Shown in pieces: positions 1 to 11,734 of a stretch of DNA of 64,000 nt. The DNA is from Siphonodentalium dalli. Lineage: Eukaryota; Mollusca; Scaphopoda; Gadilida; Siphonodentaliidae. The position numbers and the translations under genes are program-made. The stretch covers positions 184,307,956 to 184,371,955 of the forward strand of contig CP136063.1 of assembly GCA_032622095.1 (NCBI GenBank), in the 5' to 3' direction. The notes under the pieces were generated by a model, which worked only from the letters and a program-made list of their open reading frames with translations, did not search any database and was not told the origin of the DNA. Position 1 is the first letter of the stretch. Every line of letters starts with the position of its first letter.

Positions 1-70
1 TTTTAGTATTTACAGCATACTAAGTCCAAGTCTTTATAATCTGTTGAGTGACCCCACAGTCGTTTACTTG

Positions 71-215
71 CTTTGTTAGTAATAATTTGAAGGATTACTT
101 GTTTAAACACAATTGTTATCAAAATATTTTATGTATTTTTTATAATTTCTATTTATATGTAATACTATAATCTTGGTGGCGTTACCATTTCTGACTATGG
201 TTTTCTTGTGTTGTA
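71..215. repeat. Dispersed repeat, copy 1
   Basis: This stretch is similar in the same orientation to 17826-17985. Both contain AATAATTTGAAGGATTA near the start and GGCGTTACCATTTCTGACTA near the end, with an AT-rich diverged middle. It is an interspersed repeat of unknown class, seen directly as a two-copy match within the window. No coding sequence is evident. Confidence 0.6.
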
Positions 216-1207
216 TTGTTCATGGAATAAATACTGTTTAAACTAAGCTCGTTTTGTGTTTGGTGGTGAATGCAGTCGGGCTTCCGACAACAGAACTTCG
301 GCTGGGGCATCCGACCCAAGAATATCAAAGGATTCGTCTATCTGAAATATATAAATGGGGCGTATATATAGATTCAACGACACGTCGAAATGAGGTCCAC
401 CAGAAGCATCGGGAAACAAGGGGAAGGTCTACATAAAAGGGCACTTTATATGAATGTTATGGACTATAACCAATGGAATACACACACGCCAGTTTAATAT
501 ATAAGTATATAACTCAACAGCTCCCTGAATATTCCTTCAATTTTACATGGATTGCATACAGTATGCTGACAAAAGGCCAATCCGTGGTACATATCGCCAT
601 CCCTAGACCGAGGTCACATGTTCCATCCGCATCCTCGCATCCTGTGCCCCTGGTCCCGTTTGATGGCATGACCCTCCCCTTGAAATATAGGGAATATCCA
701 TGTATTTGTACTCTTTGGGATCCAATTGCTCGACTATAATCAACTCATCCCCAAAATATCCGACTACCGTTTCGAATTTGATTGTCACCATTAAGTTGTA
801 ATTTTTCAACTAGGCTATAAATAAAAAATGCTAATTTAGACTGAAAATCCATGTTGTAAATAGTGTATATATGTTCACATTCATCTCTAATTTAATGTTA
901 ATTCATGATTGGGTAAATAAAGCATTACAAGAGATCAAGATTCTACTTGTTTAATGTCTGAATTGTCCAACTGCTTGATGGTAAATTGGAGTGCTAAAAT
1001 TTCCAACTATTAGTAGTATTTGATCAATTGGGATGGGGGTACAAGCACATCCATGTTCATTATATCTATTTCGGTGTTCAGAACACCATGCCACTCCATA
1101 TAAAACCCTATTTTAGCACATTTTTGGCACCAGCTGGAGGTAAAAATAAAAAGTTTTATTTGTCGAAACAAAGATTGTAGATTACGACCGTAATATGAAT
1201 TCAATTA
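216..1207. other. No recognised feature
   Basis: Open frames here are short and overlap on both strands, and none resembles a known protein. The part at 600-800 is less AT-rich than its surroundings but has no second copy that I could find. The sequence ends where a LINE fragment begins. Confidence 0.4.
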
Positions 1208-1609
1208 TGATGGATGCTAAAAATAAATACCGATAAAACCAAAGCCATAATTTTTAGCAGAAAAAAGACCAATTATGCCAAATTTGATTTCAGATTATCA
1301 AACTCAAAACTTGATATCGTAGACTGTTACAAATATCTTGGATCACTATTTTATTACACTGGAAATTTACAATATGCAGCCAAGCATATGGCTGATAAAG
1401 CCCTAATAGCAATTTTCTCTCTTAAATACAAAATTCTGGACTTCAACATATCTAACATAGAACTTGCCACTCAACTTTTTGATACACTTATAAGACCCAT
1501 TCTTGTCTATGGATCTGAAATATGGATTAGTGATTTCACAGAGAAAGCATTAATCAAAGACACAACCCCTTTTGAAAAGATTAATACAATATTCTGCAAA
1601 TACACTTTA
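1208..1609 (+). pseudogene. 5'-truncated LINE, reverse transcriptase C-terminal part (first half of interrupted ORF)
   Basis: The open frame from 1211 reads W-M-LKINTDKTKAIIFSR, the conserved segment of non-LTR reverse transcriptases downstream of the catalytic motif, then YKYLGSLF and LIRPILVYGSEIW, both typical of the RT thumb and post-RT region. A stop lies directly upstream at 1208-1210 and there is no N-terminal endonuclease or RT palm, so the copy is 5'-truncated, as is usual for LINEs. The frame is cut after codons for K-Y-T-L by the insertion at 1610-4609 and resumes at 4613 with G-L-H-R-K-A-S-N, a continuation found in many animal CR1/L2-like elements. It is non-functional. The clade is not certain. 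Confidence 0.85.
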
Positions 1610-2026
1610 TGTGATCACTCAGATCCAAGAGACACTACCCCACCAGTGACAGCCCTGCCACTACTGCATTGATCTTATCCCATGGAATATTTAAACGACA
1701 ACACATGAGTGGGGTATGATCTCAGCCTTAATGCAACATTATAGGCTTGTCCTGCAGATAGCCCATACGCATGGAAACCAATTAAGCAGAGCCTTAGCTC
1801 TGATGAGAAGCCGAAGCAGAGAACGCTGAAGAAATACTTCTGTACAGCGCAGGCATGAGCATGGCCCGACGAGCAAGGTACGAATCGGAGCCGGGGCCCA
1901 AGAATTGCTATGAGGCGCCCTAAGCAATAAGCACACACGGCCAACAGGGAGAAGCCCAACGAGTGCGATGCAGGAATGGCAGTAGAGACCACTGGACAGC
2001 CCAACTCCTTATGGCTAAGCAACGGC
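1610..2026. repeat. Repeat A, copy 1 of split direct repeat
   Basis: This matches 2452-2869 almost base for base, starting TGTGATCACTCAGATCCAAG and ending at AAGCAACGGC, with a few substitutions and one single-base indel. It is one outer end of the retroelement. Confidence 0.9.
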
Positions 2027-2252
2027 GATGGGCGGGTAACACCACAGTTACCCTAGCTGCAGGACGCACCAAAGCTGGATCAATGGCACTGATGACACAG
2101 CACCTGAAAGTGAAAACAAACAGCAGCAACGAGATTTAAACAAACAGGGCCATAGGCCCAAAACAAAATAGGCATCACATAACAATGAAGATGGCGTGCC
2201 ACGTCGGGACGCCGAGCAAAGCGGGGCATGGAGCTCCAAGGGGGGAGGGAGG
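2027..2252. other. Unique spacer between repeat A copy 1 and repeat B copy 1
   Basis: About 226 bases not repeated elsewhere in the window. The sequence is moderately GC-rich and has no recognisable protein similarity. It may be leftover internal sequence of a second, deleted copy. Confidence 0.5.
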
Positions 2253-2448
2253 GAGCGCGATACGTATAATTCCAAAGTGACTTGCTTTTTCCGTTACCGG
2301 AAGGAGGCAGCATTCCGGGCGGATGTAAAATGCGGACTTTAAGTTCGGCCGATACGGAACGGATCGTACCGAAAAACCGGAATGTCTGCCGGATGACAGG
2401 ATCAAAGAACCACATAAATCACCCCGAACCTTATCGGCCCTGGGTGCA
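2253..2448. repeat. Repeat B, copy 1
   Basis: This 196-base block is nearly identical to 4414-4609. It begins GAGCGCGATACG and ends CCCTGGGTGCA, followed by TTA and directly by repeat A copy 2. Confidence 0.9.
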
Positions 2449-2451
2449 TTA

Positions 2452-2869
2452 TGTGATCACTCAGATCCAAGAGACACTACCCCCACCATTGACAGCCCTG
2501 CCACTACTGCATTGATCTTATCACATGGAATATTTAAACGACAACACAGGAGTGGGGTATGATCTCAGCTTTAATGCAACATTATAAGCTTGTCCTGCAG
2601 ATAGCCCATACGCATGGAAACCAATTAAGCAGAGCCTTAGCTCTGACGAGAAGCCGAAGCAGAGAATGCTGAAGAAATACTTCTGTACAGCGCAGGCATG
2701 AGCATGGCCCGACGAGCAAGGTACGAATCGGAGCCGGCGCCCAAGAATTGCTATGAGGCACCCTAAGCAATAAGCACACACGGCCAACAGGGAGAAGCCC
2801 AACGAGTGCGACACAGGAATGGCAGTAGAGACCACTGGACAGCCCAACTCCCTATGGCTAAGCAACGGC
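2452..2869. repeat. Repeat A, copy 2
   Basis: Second copy of the 417-418 base block at 1610-2026, directly abutting repeat B across a shared TTA. The B-TTA-A junction has the form of a circle junction. Confidence 0.9.
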
Positions 2870-3163
2870 CTGGAATATTACACTCAGGCTACAGTTCGAG
2901 AGCACTCTCGAATAAGCATAAGATGACTGCGCAGTCATAAACATACTAACCTACTATTGATAAGCCACCCATCAAGGTTACCAGACAGGTTATAACGCTA
3001 TGGCGACACTACCACTACTACTATCTGCAGGACCGCCATAGAGTGCGCAGCACTCCCCCAAACCAGGAGCTCCATGCCCAATGACATCAATGAAACAGTT
3101 AAACCACCGGGAAAACCATAGTGTCAGATGCCAGGAAGGTCCCCAGGGCGCCCTGGAGACTAT

Positions 3164-4216
3164 TCAAGTAGAGAGCGTTGCCGACGGGGAAGAGATGGAT
3201 CCCATCTGAGGTTGCCGAACCTGGGGCGTCATGACCAGCAGCCAAATGTTAGGGTCGATGGTCTCCCAAGGAGTAGCAGTATTCCCAACCCACTTCAACC
3301 GAAATTGGGTATCGTACACCCGCCAGGCAGATCCCCCACATTTAGCAGCCGCCCAACGAATTTTGCGCAGGTAACACAAAAGGGGCTGGGCCGACGATTC
3401 AGGTGAACGTCGAGGTACACCGAAACGAAAGTGAGAAAAGCATCGGTCCACGAGTCAACAGACGTTATTGGAGCAGCATGCCCGCTTGGCGCAACGCGGA
3501 TTCGCCCGGAAGCAGAGACAACCAACTGACGGGGGTCAGCTGTATGAATAGATGAGGCGGGTTCCTGCAGTTGATCCAAATTGATAAAATCGCCCCGGAA
3601 AATTTTGTCGCGAATAGACCGGGAAACGTGAGAGCCAAAACGTCTGCGCCGTAGGAATCGGCAAGGGGGCGTCCCAATGGGAGACCAATGAGGATGGTAA
3701 GCTAAATAAGGGATTACCCGGATCAGTTCTGTCTCTTGCCGGAGCGTTCGGTCGGTGTATCACCGAAGCCACACGGGAATCCTCGCGGCGGCGGAGAGAA
3801 GTGGAGCTGTCGTCGGAACTGCTGTGTCGACGTGTCGACAAAGGAGACACTGATGGTGACCTGGATTCATAGCGCGGAAATTTGGGGCGCGGAGAACCAT
3901 CCTGTCGGCGACGAGACCGACGACTGGGCTGACGACGAGGCTGACGAACAGGATCGCGGCCGCGTGAATGTGAAACCCGGCCACGGGAGGCGCGGCGTCC
4001 ACGGCCAGAGCCACGGGCAGGCCTGCCGCGCGAATGCTGTCCACGGCCACGCACCCGTGAATCAGCCACAGATGACACACTTGCCGAAACCCGAGAAGAA
4101 GGCCTAACACGGTCACTGGAAGCAGGACTAGCACGAAACGAACTGGCAGATGCATCCTGTCGACTGCTACGAGACGAACGGGCGCGGGCCCGACCGCGAG
4201 ATCCCGTACGAACCAT
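3164..4216 (-). pseudogene. ORF1 (gag-like) remnant of the retroelement, Ser/Arg-rich, frameshifted
   Basis: The minus-strand frame starting at 4216 encodes a strongly Ser/Arg-rich N-terminus (many R-S, S-R and R-G-R runs over about 130 residues). It then passes through at least two frame changes, near 3560 and near 3355, into segments reading W-T-D-A-F-L-T-F-V-S-V-Y and Y-D-T-Q-F-R-L-K-W followed by W-E-T-I-D-P-N-I-W-L. These spaced motifs (alpha-helical W..AF..Y.., then YD..FR and W..ID..LW) resemble the region preceding the zinc knuckle in ORF1 proteins of invertebrate DIRS/Ngaro-like elements, from memory of the family. No CCHC knuckle or RT follows before repeat A, so the element is internally deleted. 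The role would be nucleic-acid binding and particle assembly; this copy is not functional. Confidence 0.55.
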
Positions 4217-4413
4217 ATGAGAACTTTTTTAGTGCCACCGAACGACAAACACTGAAACAGGGAAACACGTGCGCGACCCACGAAAATAGGTAACGCCGAC
4301 GGAACAGGACGCAGACAGAACGCACAAGGAACAAGATGATAGACGAATAAATGAAGGCTGGTGAAGAAACACGGTGACGGATGGAAACAGATAAGAATTG
4401 ACGACACACAACC

Positions 4414-4609
4414 GAGCGCGATACGTATAATTCCAAAGTGACTTGCTTTTTCCGTTACCGGAAGGAGGCAGCATTCCGGGCGGATGTAAAATGCGGACTT
4501 TAAGTTCGGCCGATACGGAACGGATCGTACCGAAAAACCGGAATGTCTGCCGGATGACAGGATCAAAGAACCACACAAATCACCCCGAACCTTATCGGCC
4601 CTGGGCGCA
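4414..4609. repeat. Repeat B, copy 2 (outer end)
   Basis: Second copy of the 196-base block at 2253-2448. It ends CCCTGGGCGCA followed by TTA, after which the interrupted LINE frame resumes. Confidence 0.9.
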
Positions 4610-5352
4610 TTAGGTTTACATCGGAAAGCGTCTAATTTAGCTAGTCGATATGAACTTGGAAGGTCACCTATATATGTTTTCATTTCCAAGTTAACACTTA
4701 AGTATTATAAACGCCTAAAAATGCTTCCATCAAACCGTTTTCTCAAGGAGGTCTATGATCTTGACCAAGAACTCTTCTTGGGAGGCCACAAATCATGGTT
4801 CACAGCTGTTAATAACATTATTAAAATATTTGAAATGGATAACACCAATACACTGAATAGCAATAGCTTGGAAAAAGAAATTGATGACAACTATCTGAAA
4901 TCCACTCAGAAAACTTTAAAGAGTATCGCCAACAAAGACTCAGACAATAAGCTTCAATTATTTGGAAAAATATATTCTAATTTTGATTGCCAGAAATACT
5001 TAAAATTTGGCATTTCCAAATCACAAACAAGGTTATTAACACCATTCAGACTAAGCACACACACATTGGCAATAGAAAGAGACCGATACAAACGACCTAA
5101 ACCTGATAGAAAAGACAGAAAATGCTTGGCATGTGATATATTAGAAGATGAAGAACACTTTTTTCTATACTGCATAAAATATGTTCAACAACGTGATGTT
5201 TTATTGAACAAATTAAACATTAATTCTGCCCCTATTGCACACAATTCGTCTGAATCTTTTAAGATTCTAGAACAAATTCTGAATCCAACAAACCCTAGCT
5301 ATACTAGATATATCTGCGATTACATTAAATCGTGTGCAGAATCAACCTAGAA
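4610..5352 (+). pseudogene. LINE post-RT C-terminal part (second half of interrupted ORF)
   Basis: Reading resumes at TTA GGT TTA CAT CGG and runs open to a stop at 5348-5350. The segment has G-L-H-R-K-A-S-N at the junction and a Cys/His motif near 5130-5175 (C-L-A-C, then H seven residues on, then C after four more), the C-x2-C-x7-H-x4-C post-RT motif of many LINEs. Together with 1208-1609 it is one element interrupted by the retroelement insertion. There is no internal stop in this half, so the LINE was fairly young when interrupted. Confidence 0.85.
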
Positions 5353-5692
5353 CTAAAAGGGACACTTTAAAACTCATTTAAAAAGAACTCAGTAGTACAG
5401 TAAACCCTAAACATGAAGCAAATATTTCCAAGCTAGATACTTCGATATTGATTATTTAGTTTGTTGGGGTTACCCATTCATTGTTCTGTACTAGTCACTT
5501 TGCATGTTACTATTATATTTTCAGCTTTTGTGTTTAAATTGTTATTATATAGTGTGTTGGGATTACCCATTCATTGTTTTGTACTAGTCACATTGCATGT
5601 TACTGTTATATTTTCAGCTTTTGTTTTTAAATTGTGTAGCTGACACCATTGTAATGGTTTGCTTCCAATAAATTCATTCATTCATTCATTGT
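5353..5692 (+). mobile_element. LINE 3' UTR with internal duplication and (ATTC)n tail
   Basis: Non-coding sequence downstream of the LINE stop. It holds a direct tandem duplication of about 90 bases (5458-5547 and 5548-5640), both containing TTACCCATTCATTGTT. It ends with GCTTCCAATAAATTCATT and four to five ATTC units at about 5665-5692. A short tandem-repeat tail instead of poly(A) is typical of CR1/L2-group LINEs. Confidence 0.7.
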
Positions 5693-5792
5693 GCCCACAT
5701 GTGTTTGTCATTGATGGTCTATAGTCTAATTTAATACTAGCGATCGGCATCACTTCAGTTTTCACTCCAATATACATAAATCATTAAGTATA

Positions 5793-5885
5793 TGGCATTT
5801 TACAGGGTGTAATCGAAAGTTTACCAGCCGTTCAATACAAATAATAAAAAAAATACCTGGCGTTCAATGCTTGTTTGTCAGATTT
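5793..5885 (+). repeat. Dispersed repeat, copy 1 of local pair
   Basis: CATTTTACAGGGTGTAATCG and the following 70-80 bases recur at 6322-6432 with few changes. The element class is unknown. The 436 bases between the pair show no coding potential. Confidence 0.7.
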
Positions 5886-6321
5886 ATACTGTATACAGTT
5901 TATACTGTGTTATATTGTGTTATTTTCTAGAACATGCCATCATGTGACTTATTTCCACTAAAACAAGATACAATTTGTCGTATTTTGGATCAATTATAGC
6001 ACATTGTAAACTATAGTTAATCTATAGTTTTAAAATATAAAAGACTACCATTGACAAAAGAGTGTGGGATTTTCATGGTTACTCATGATAGTTAAAGTGC
6101 TAGTTAAGATAACAAACAAGGGAAATCTCAAACATTGGACATTCAATGACTATATGTAGGATGATCTAATGCATCTCATATCTTGACTGTGACATTTGAC
6201 CATTTAATAAACAATTGTTAGCACAAGTAGCAATATTGGCTTTGGAAATGTTAAAATGTACATTTGTGGCATGTGAGAATCAAGTTAGAAACGTGCAATA
6301 TAATGCTAACCGGCCGTAAAA

Positions 6322-6432
6322 GGCATTTTACAGGGTGTAATCGAAAGTTTACTGGACGTTCAATACAAATAATAAAATAAATACCGGGCGTTCAATGCTA
6401 GTTTTTCATATTTTACAGGACGTTCAATTATG
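6322..6432 (+). repeat. Dispersed repeat, copy 2 of local pair
   Basis: Second copy of the block at 5793-5885. The motif CGTTCAATnC occurs three times here at short intervals, suggesting a small internal repeat. Confidence 0.7.
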
Positions 6433-6619
6433 TTAGAGCACCACGCTTTGAAATCGGGCTCGTATATCGAGAAAACACAGGAAACAGTGGCCAACCGTTA
6501 AGCGTGGCTTTCACTGGGATATTAAGGCATCCAAAACATGTCTTTGTTATTAAATACGACATCGTATAGTTTGAAAAATGTGCCTTTGATCGCAAACGTG
6601 ACGTATTTTTAGCACGAAA

Positions 6620-6772
6620 ATCAGGGGGGGGGGGAGGAAAAAATTTGCATACACAACGCTGAATTTTTTTTTGCAGCACTTTGGCCCCCACCCCCCCCCC
6701 CCTCTTTGTGCAAAAAAAATATTGTTTTCCACTCATGGTTTTGGGAACCCCCCCCCCCCTTCCAGTCACATT
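6620..6772 (-). repeat. Homopolymer-rich repeat, inverted copy at 18990-19137
   Basis: Runs of 12 G, 8-9 T, 12 C and 10 C are separated by short unique words such as ACTCATGGTTTTGGGA. The reverse complement recurs at 18990-19137 with the runs in the same order. Such runs are error-prone in sequencing, so their exact lengths are doubtful. Confidence 0.75.
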
Positions 6773-7260
6773 TGAATGAAATTTATCAAGCTGGAGAGCT
6801 ATTATAGGCAAAAACATCAGGGTGTAGAATGTCCAGTGAAGGTGGCTGATGTTGAGAAACAGAGAATGGTTAAATTAGAATGAACATATATAATAATTAT
6901 CAGTCATTCGTAATTTGACCATTCTGTTTTTTCAAGCATCATCCAACTTTGGTGTACTTTCGCCACCAGTTAAACTCAAATACTAATAAATTATAACTAT
7001 GAGCACAAGCAATACACTCATGAGATTAAAAACATTTATCATGAAAAACTCAACACAACCAGCTGACACAACCAGTGAAACACCTTTTAAACAATATTTT
7101 ATCTAATTATTTATTCCAGACTTTGCACTAGACACTTATCAAACTGTTTCTTGCCTGTTTTACAATATGCAGTGTACGTGGTTAGATGGATCATTTTAAT
7201 ATTAACAATAGCTAAATGGTTGTAGAATAGCGCATATAAATAAATAATATCTCATTATTT

Positions 7261-7347
7261 CACAAGTGAAAGACAGTCATGTTTTACTAAGAAAATGCTA
7301 TTGAGACTGATAGAGATCCACGTGAATGTCTGTTCATTAATAATTGG
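7261..7347 (+). repeat. Dispersed repeat, inverted copy at 18074-18161
   Basis: About 87 bases match the reverse complement of 18074-18161 nearly exactly (CATGTTTTACTAAGAAAATG is shared). With 6620-6772 versus 18990-19137, this gives two colinear inverted matches, so a longer decayed inverted duplication may join them. Confidence 0.7.
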
Positions 7348-8675
7348 GTATGTAACACTGTAGCACTTTTGTCTTTTATAGTATTAGTAACTTTGTGCCA
7401 GAAACATGTTTATAGATTAGAGAACAGGCATGTTCTACATTTATTTCACACATTATTTCAGTTTCATATCAGACTTGGAGAGTTGAATTTCAGTTTGATA
7501 CCACAGATAGTGGTAATGTGATATTTTATTTTACTTACTGAAGTATATATGGTTTATTTGTCTTTAGAGTTCATTATAAAATATTTACATACCAAGTGGT
7601 TATCCAACCCAGGTGGGCCAGCGCAGTTAAAAATTTCACGAAGGTCTACTTAGTATTAGAAGGGACCAAATAATAAAAACATTCTGAGGCCAACCTGACC
7701 ACAGATAATTGTACCTAGTATATCGTGTGTACACTACATGTGTTATTTAGATCATAACACATCAAAACAATCATTATATAGGCTAAACAGCTTGTAATTA
7801 GGTCAAAAAAGGGCAAAAGGAAAAAAATTGTAAGCACCAAAAAAACACCGGAAAAAACGTGTTTTCAGGAGCTGCGACCCCCACCCCCCCCCCACCCCGG
7901 CCTTGTGTCGGAATTATTTTGCAGGACCCCCCCCCCTGCGAAAATAGGAGGTTTAACCTTGATTTACGAGAGAACTAGACACGACACTGAAACGAAATTA
8001 GTACGAAAATATAGCGGAACATACCCCTCATCGAGGCAGATTGGCGCCCGGGTTGGGATTTTTACACAATTGGAGGGAAAGACGAAAATATGCGTTCCGT
8101 AGTCAGTCTGAGGTAAATGACTGATTACCACAAACCAGCGTTCACTTCCGTCCACACACATGTGGTTATCAGAGTCTATTAATTACCAAAAAGTAATGCT
8201 AACCATTGTCAATTCTAGTACAAAATTTTCCAAAACGTGTTATATGTCAACATTTTGTTCAACGTAATTTGGTAACGAGAGAATGTCGGTCGGCTCGTCG
8301 AATATTTGCCAGGCCCCCAAATATTCCAGGTGGTGAAAAATAACAGATTTCAAAAATCGATATCTGATAACTCTGATATTTGATGGGTGGGTTCATCGAC
8401 TCGATTCAAATATTTTTGTTACCCCCGAAGCCAAAGTAATATAGTAATTTTGGAGCGTTAATTCGGATTATGTATCTTTAAGGTCCTTTGTTTTAATTTG
8501 GTTTCCATGGGTGGTATGAGATCTAAATTCAAGGGAGCCCGTGTTAATACATTTTATATTATTCTCTCAATGTGCAAAAAGTTTAGTACATTACCAGTGC
8601 ACAGATAAGGCAAACTTGTACACTATAGCAAAATCTTCAACAAAGTCGGAAGTTAATTATGTGCATCATATATAG
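7348..8675. other. No gene recognised; C-rich tracts at 7868-7936
   Basis: AT-rich non-coding sequence apart from two poly-C runs at 7868-7897 and 7926-7936. No long open frame and no repeat partner was found. Confidence 0.4.
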
Positions 8676-9046
8676 TGATATAATAACGTATTGTCACACA
8701 CATGCTGTGAAGTCACATTGAAGTGGGAGACCTCGATCACGTGTCAGTTTGCAATGCATTGGCAAACAAGATTAGCCAAATGGGGCGGTTTGTTCCCTAA
8801 TATTTTGGCACAGTCACGTGCATTAATTGGCATTTTCCACGAACGCACTATATAATAGGTATATAATGACGTATTGTCACACACATGCTGTGAAATCACA
8901 TTGAAGTAGGAGACCTCGATCGTGTGTCAGTTTGCTTTGCATTGGCAAACAAGATTAGCCAATGGGGCGGATTGTTCCCTAATATCTTGTCACAGTCACG
9001 TGCATTAATGAATTGGCATTGTCCACGAACGCACTATTATAATAGA
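8676..9046 (+). repeat. Tandem duplication, unit about 183 bp
   Basis: Two adjacent copies (8676-8858 and 8859-9046) share GTATTGTCACACACATGCTG, the AACAAGATTAGCCAA block and CACGAACGCACTAT, with scattered substitutions and a short insertion in the second copy. Each copy contains CACGTGCATTAAT. No function is known. Confidence 0.85.
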
Positions 9047-10071
9047 AAAACTTCCTGGTTATGTATAGACACTTGTTCCTTATTTGCCACCCAGTAACAA
9101 TGGTCACACTAGACACTGTCTAGCTGGCGAAGTTCCACTGTGATATTCCGTGCCTCTTTTATATAGCGCACTTTACTTGCTCGAGTACATTTATTTTCCA
9201 AGTTAACGCATATATACAGCGCACACAATTCTGTTTGTTAAAAGTCGTATTAAAACCACATGGATGGTTCGCCCGCCGATCAACATCTGCTTTTCCATTG
9301 CATTTCAAATCAGTATCTTGAATGATTTGATTGGAACTATCGTTGTTGAACAATCTGCCGAAAAAGAAGCCGATTCGAACTGTCGAACCGACCTTATATA
9401 GTCTGCTGATGTTTGGCGTGCGAAGTTTGAAGTTATATACAACTATAAATGCCATTGCTATAGAGTTGAAAGATCAACTAATTTTTTGGCGCCAATCTGC
9501 GAGTTTAAATTGTCGACCTATAGTGATGTTGCCACCACATGCACTCCGTCCATGCTCAGTGGAGGTGACGTATGCCCTATGTTAAAAAGTGAATTAGGGA
9601 ATATATTTGTGGCCAAATTTGTTAACGATATGCGCAGTATCGAATCATTATACAGAATCATATTCCCTAATCAGTCAATGAAATGGTTGGTTACAACCGC
9701 GTAAATTGCATTTCATTGTTTTGCAGTATTTAAACTGGCATTCCGCATGAAATCTCAGGGGATCACCAGCGTAAATTCTTGATTTTAACTGATAAAAGGA
9801 TTAAGACGGTTTACTGAAGGAAGTCTTAGGCAATGGCATAGTCAAGTGACGTTGGTTACTCTTTTTTTTAGGAAATTATAGCAACACGCTTAAATTAAGG
9901 CTCACTTAATTTTTGAACCCCCAGATCAACATTATAAAATATATGCCATATTAAAGAGGAAGCTTCAAAACATTGTATTATCAACTTATCCGGTAATAAA
10001 CTGTGAACATGTTGTTTGTTGAGTTACCGACGTGTTTTTGTCATCTATCTAGATTGTAGTAAAAGGTGTAT
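9047..10071. other. No recognised feature
   Basis: Overlapping short frames on both strands at 9159-9704 have no similarity I recognise and look like chance frames. Confidence 0.35.
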
Positions 10072-10139
10072 TATTTTCAATGGAGGGGAACAACTCTATA
10101 TTTTAATTATATAGAGTTATTACCCTTCCATTGAAAATA
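10072..10139. repeat. Hairpin / palindromic MITE remnant
   Basis: Arms of about 30 bases (TATTTTCAATGGA... and its complement ...TCCATTGAAAATA) flank an AT-rich loop of about 7 bases. There are only a few mismatches near the middle of the arms. A single-stranded form would fold stably. Confidence 0.85.
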
Positions 10140-11734
10140 CTTCTTTATTTTGAATTCTGTCGCATTCTGGGAGCCAAAACTGGGGAAATCTTTCTATGAT
10201 TTCACCTCTTTTCTATTTCTCTATGGGCATCTTCTGATACACAGACGTTTGAAATGGTGATGAATTATAGTATTTTAATAATATTTTATGGCATAGATTG
10301 TTATTAAAACCGTAAATCAAGTCACTATAAAAAAAATCGGTGACTCGAAAATGAAGTGGGCCTTTAACATTACAAGAACCTTAATAATACCAGTCTACTT
10401 CCACGCCTAGAACATGATTTCGCACGTTATGAGTTTCATTTTAACCCACTATTTTCTGTGAGTTATAAAGCCACCACCCCTACCCACTCAAAGAACGATC
10501 TTCTTCTTGCAATTGAAGCATAACAGTCGGCACCTTCCGGGTGCACAAATGAACACAATACATTCACGACATTGAAATATGAAACTAAAGAAAATTGTCA
10601 GTTGAGGGAAATAAATTACGATATCTTCGTGTGAACAGTTGAAGTCACATTGTTAAAGCGTACCGGCCCATGCATTGTATGTCATAGGTTTTGTACTGCG
10701 GCCAAACGATATAGACCGATATAGGAATGATAGATTGACACTCTTCTGCATACTTATGCACTCAAGCCTCGTGCCATATGTGGATTGTGCACTAACACCA
10801 CACTTCCTGGTACTGGTGTATATCAAATTCCATGCCATTTAAATATATGGGACTCCAGGGGGTTGGCATGCACCCGCATGCACGCTATTCTTCGCCGCTA
10901 TATTGAAAATTAGTGACATTGAGAATTCATGAATGTATCACCAACGTCAGGTCCATGATTGTAGATTATTCTCTAAAGATCTAAATCAATCACGAATCTC
11001 TACTCTGGCTACGCCCATAGATATCACATATCCACCACACACACGCACACTTTGAACAATTTAAAGACATATTATGGACTTGTTCGTGTACATGAAACTA
11101 ATAAGTTATTACTCAGGCGCAATGCCAACATGGAGAATAAAACATTCTACTAACATCGCCGAAAAGTTAAAAGAAATCGAGAATACCACTCCATAGAAAA
11201 CATCGTGATTTCGCCATCGAGAGTCATTGCATTTAATTCAGATATCAGAATGACGGGTGTGTTGTCAATTTGGATTAATATTCGTAAAAATAACTACTTT
11301 GAGCAAGATTATTCTCCATTTCTATTTTATCACCCTTTAATGTAGGTAATATATGTCTTAGTTAATACATGTTCCTTATTAATATATTTCAGAGTAGGCG
11401 AAAGTCCCAGCTATAGATTGCATGATTTAGGTGACTCGTGTGAGCTGATGTCACGGTAAACATTGTATTTATGATAACCCATGTAAATATCACGATTGTA
11501 GAGACGCAGAGCAAAATAACATCACAATAGTCGCTTAATCATGCAAGCTCCAACTAGAACCTCCACATACTGTGAAAAGGGTATTATCTAAGAAATTGGT
11601 TGCCTGCGTTATTTTTAATGTTACAAAGTTCCCCGTCAGAACAGGCCAGAACTTCAAAAAGTTCCGAGGTTTTGACCAGTGGAATATGCTTTAAAAAGGG
11701 CGTAGCCAGAGTAGAGATTAATCGCATGATCTAT
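10140..11734. other. No gene recognised; inverted CTGGCTACGCCC words
   Basis: The words TCTCTACTCTGGCTACGCCC (about 10998) and GGGCGTAGCCAGAGTAGAGA (about 11699) are inverted relative to each other about 700 bases apart. CTGGCTACGCCC resembles hAT-type element ends, but no complete element or target duplication could be delimited. The rest appears non-coding. Confidence 0.35.

Larger units (their letters stand above)
1610..4609 (-). mobile_element. Ngaro/DIRS-like tyrosine-recombinase retroelement remnant with split direct repeats
   Basis: The insert splits a LINE frame exactly at TTA|GGT. It has the order A (1610-2026), spacer, B (2253-2448), TTA, A (2452-2869), internal region, B (4414-4609). 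On the minus strand this is the A1-ORF-B1A2-B2 arrangement of Ngaro-type elements. The trinucleotide TTA stands at both outer borders (1607-1609, 4610-4612) and at the internal junction (2449-2451), as expected if a tyrosine recombinase inserted a circular intermediate. The internal region carries a broken minus-strand ORF1-like gene, but no reverse transcriptase, RNase H or recombinase, so the copy is non-autonomous. An alternative reading is two tandem non-autonomous elements sharing a border. Architecture is seen directly; the family is inference. Confidence 0.7.

Noticed and set aside
1675-2865. Minus-strand frames of 111-115 codons in repeat A
   Set aside because: Rich in Cys, Leu and Ser without a recognised motif, overlapping other frames; they lie in repeated terminal sequence of the retroelement.
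1610-4609. LTR retrotransposon with two LTRs
   Set aside because: The repeated blocks are ordered A-B-A-B and share a TTA junction rather than framing one internal region, and there is no 4-6 bp target duplication.
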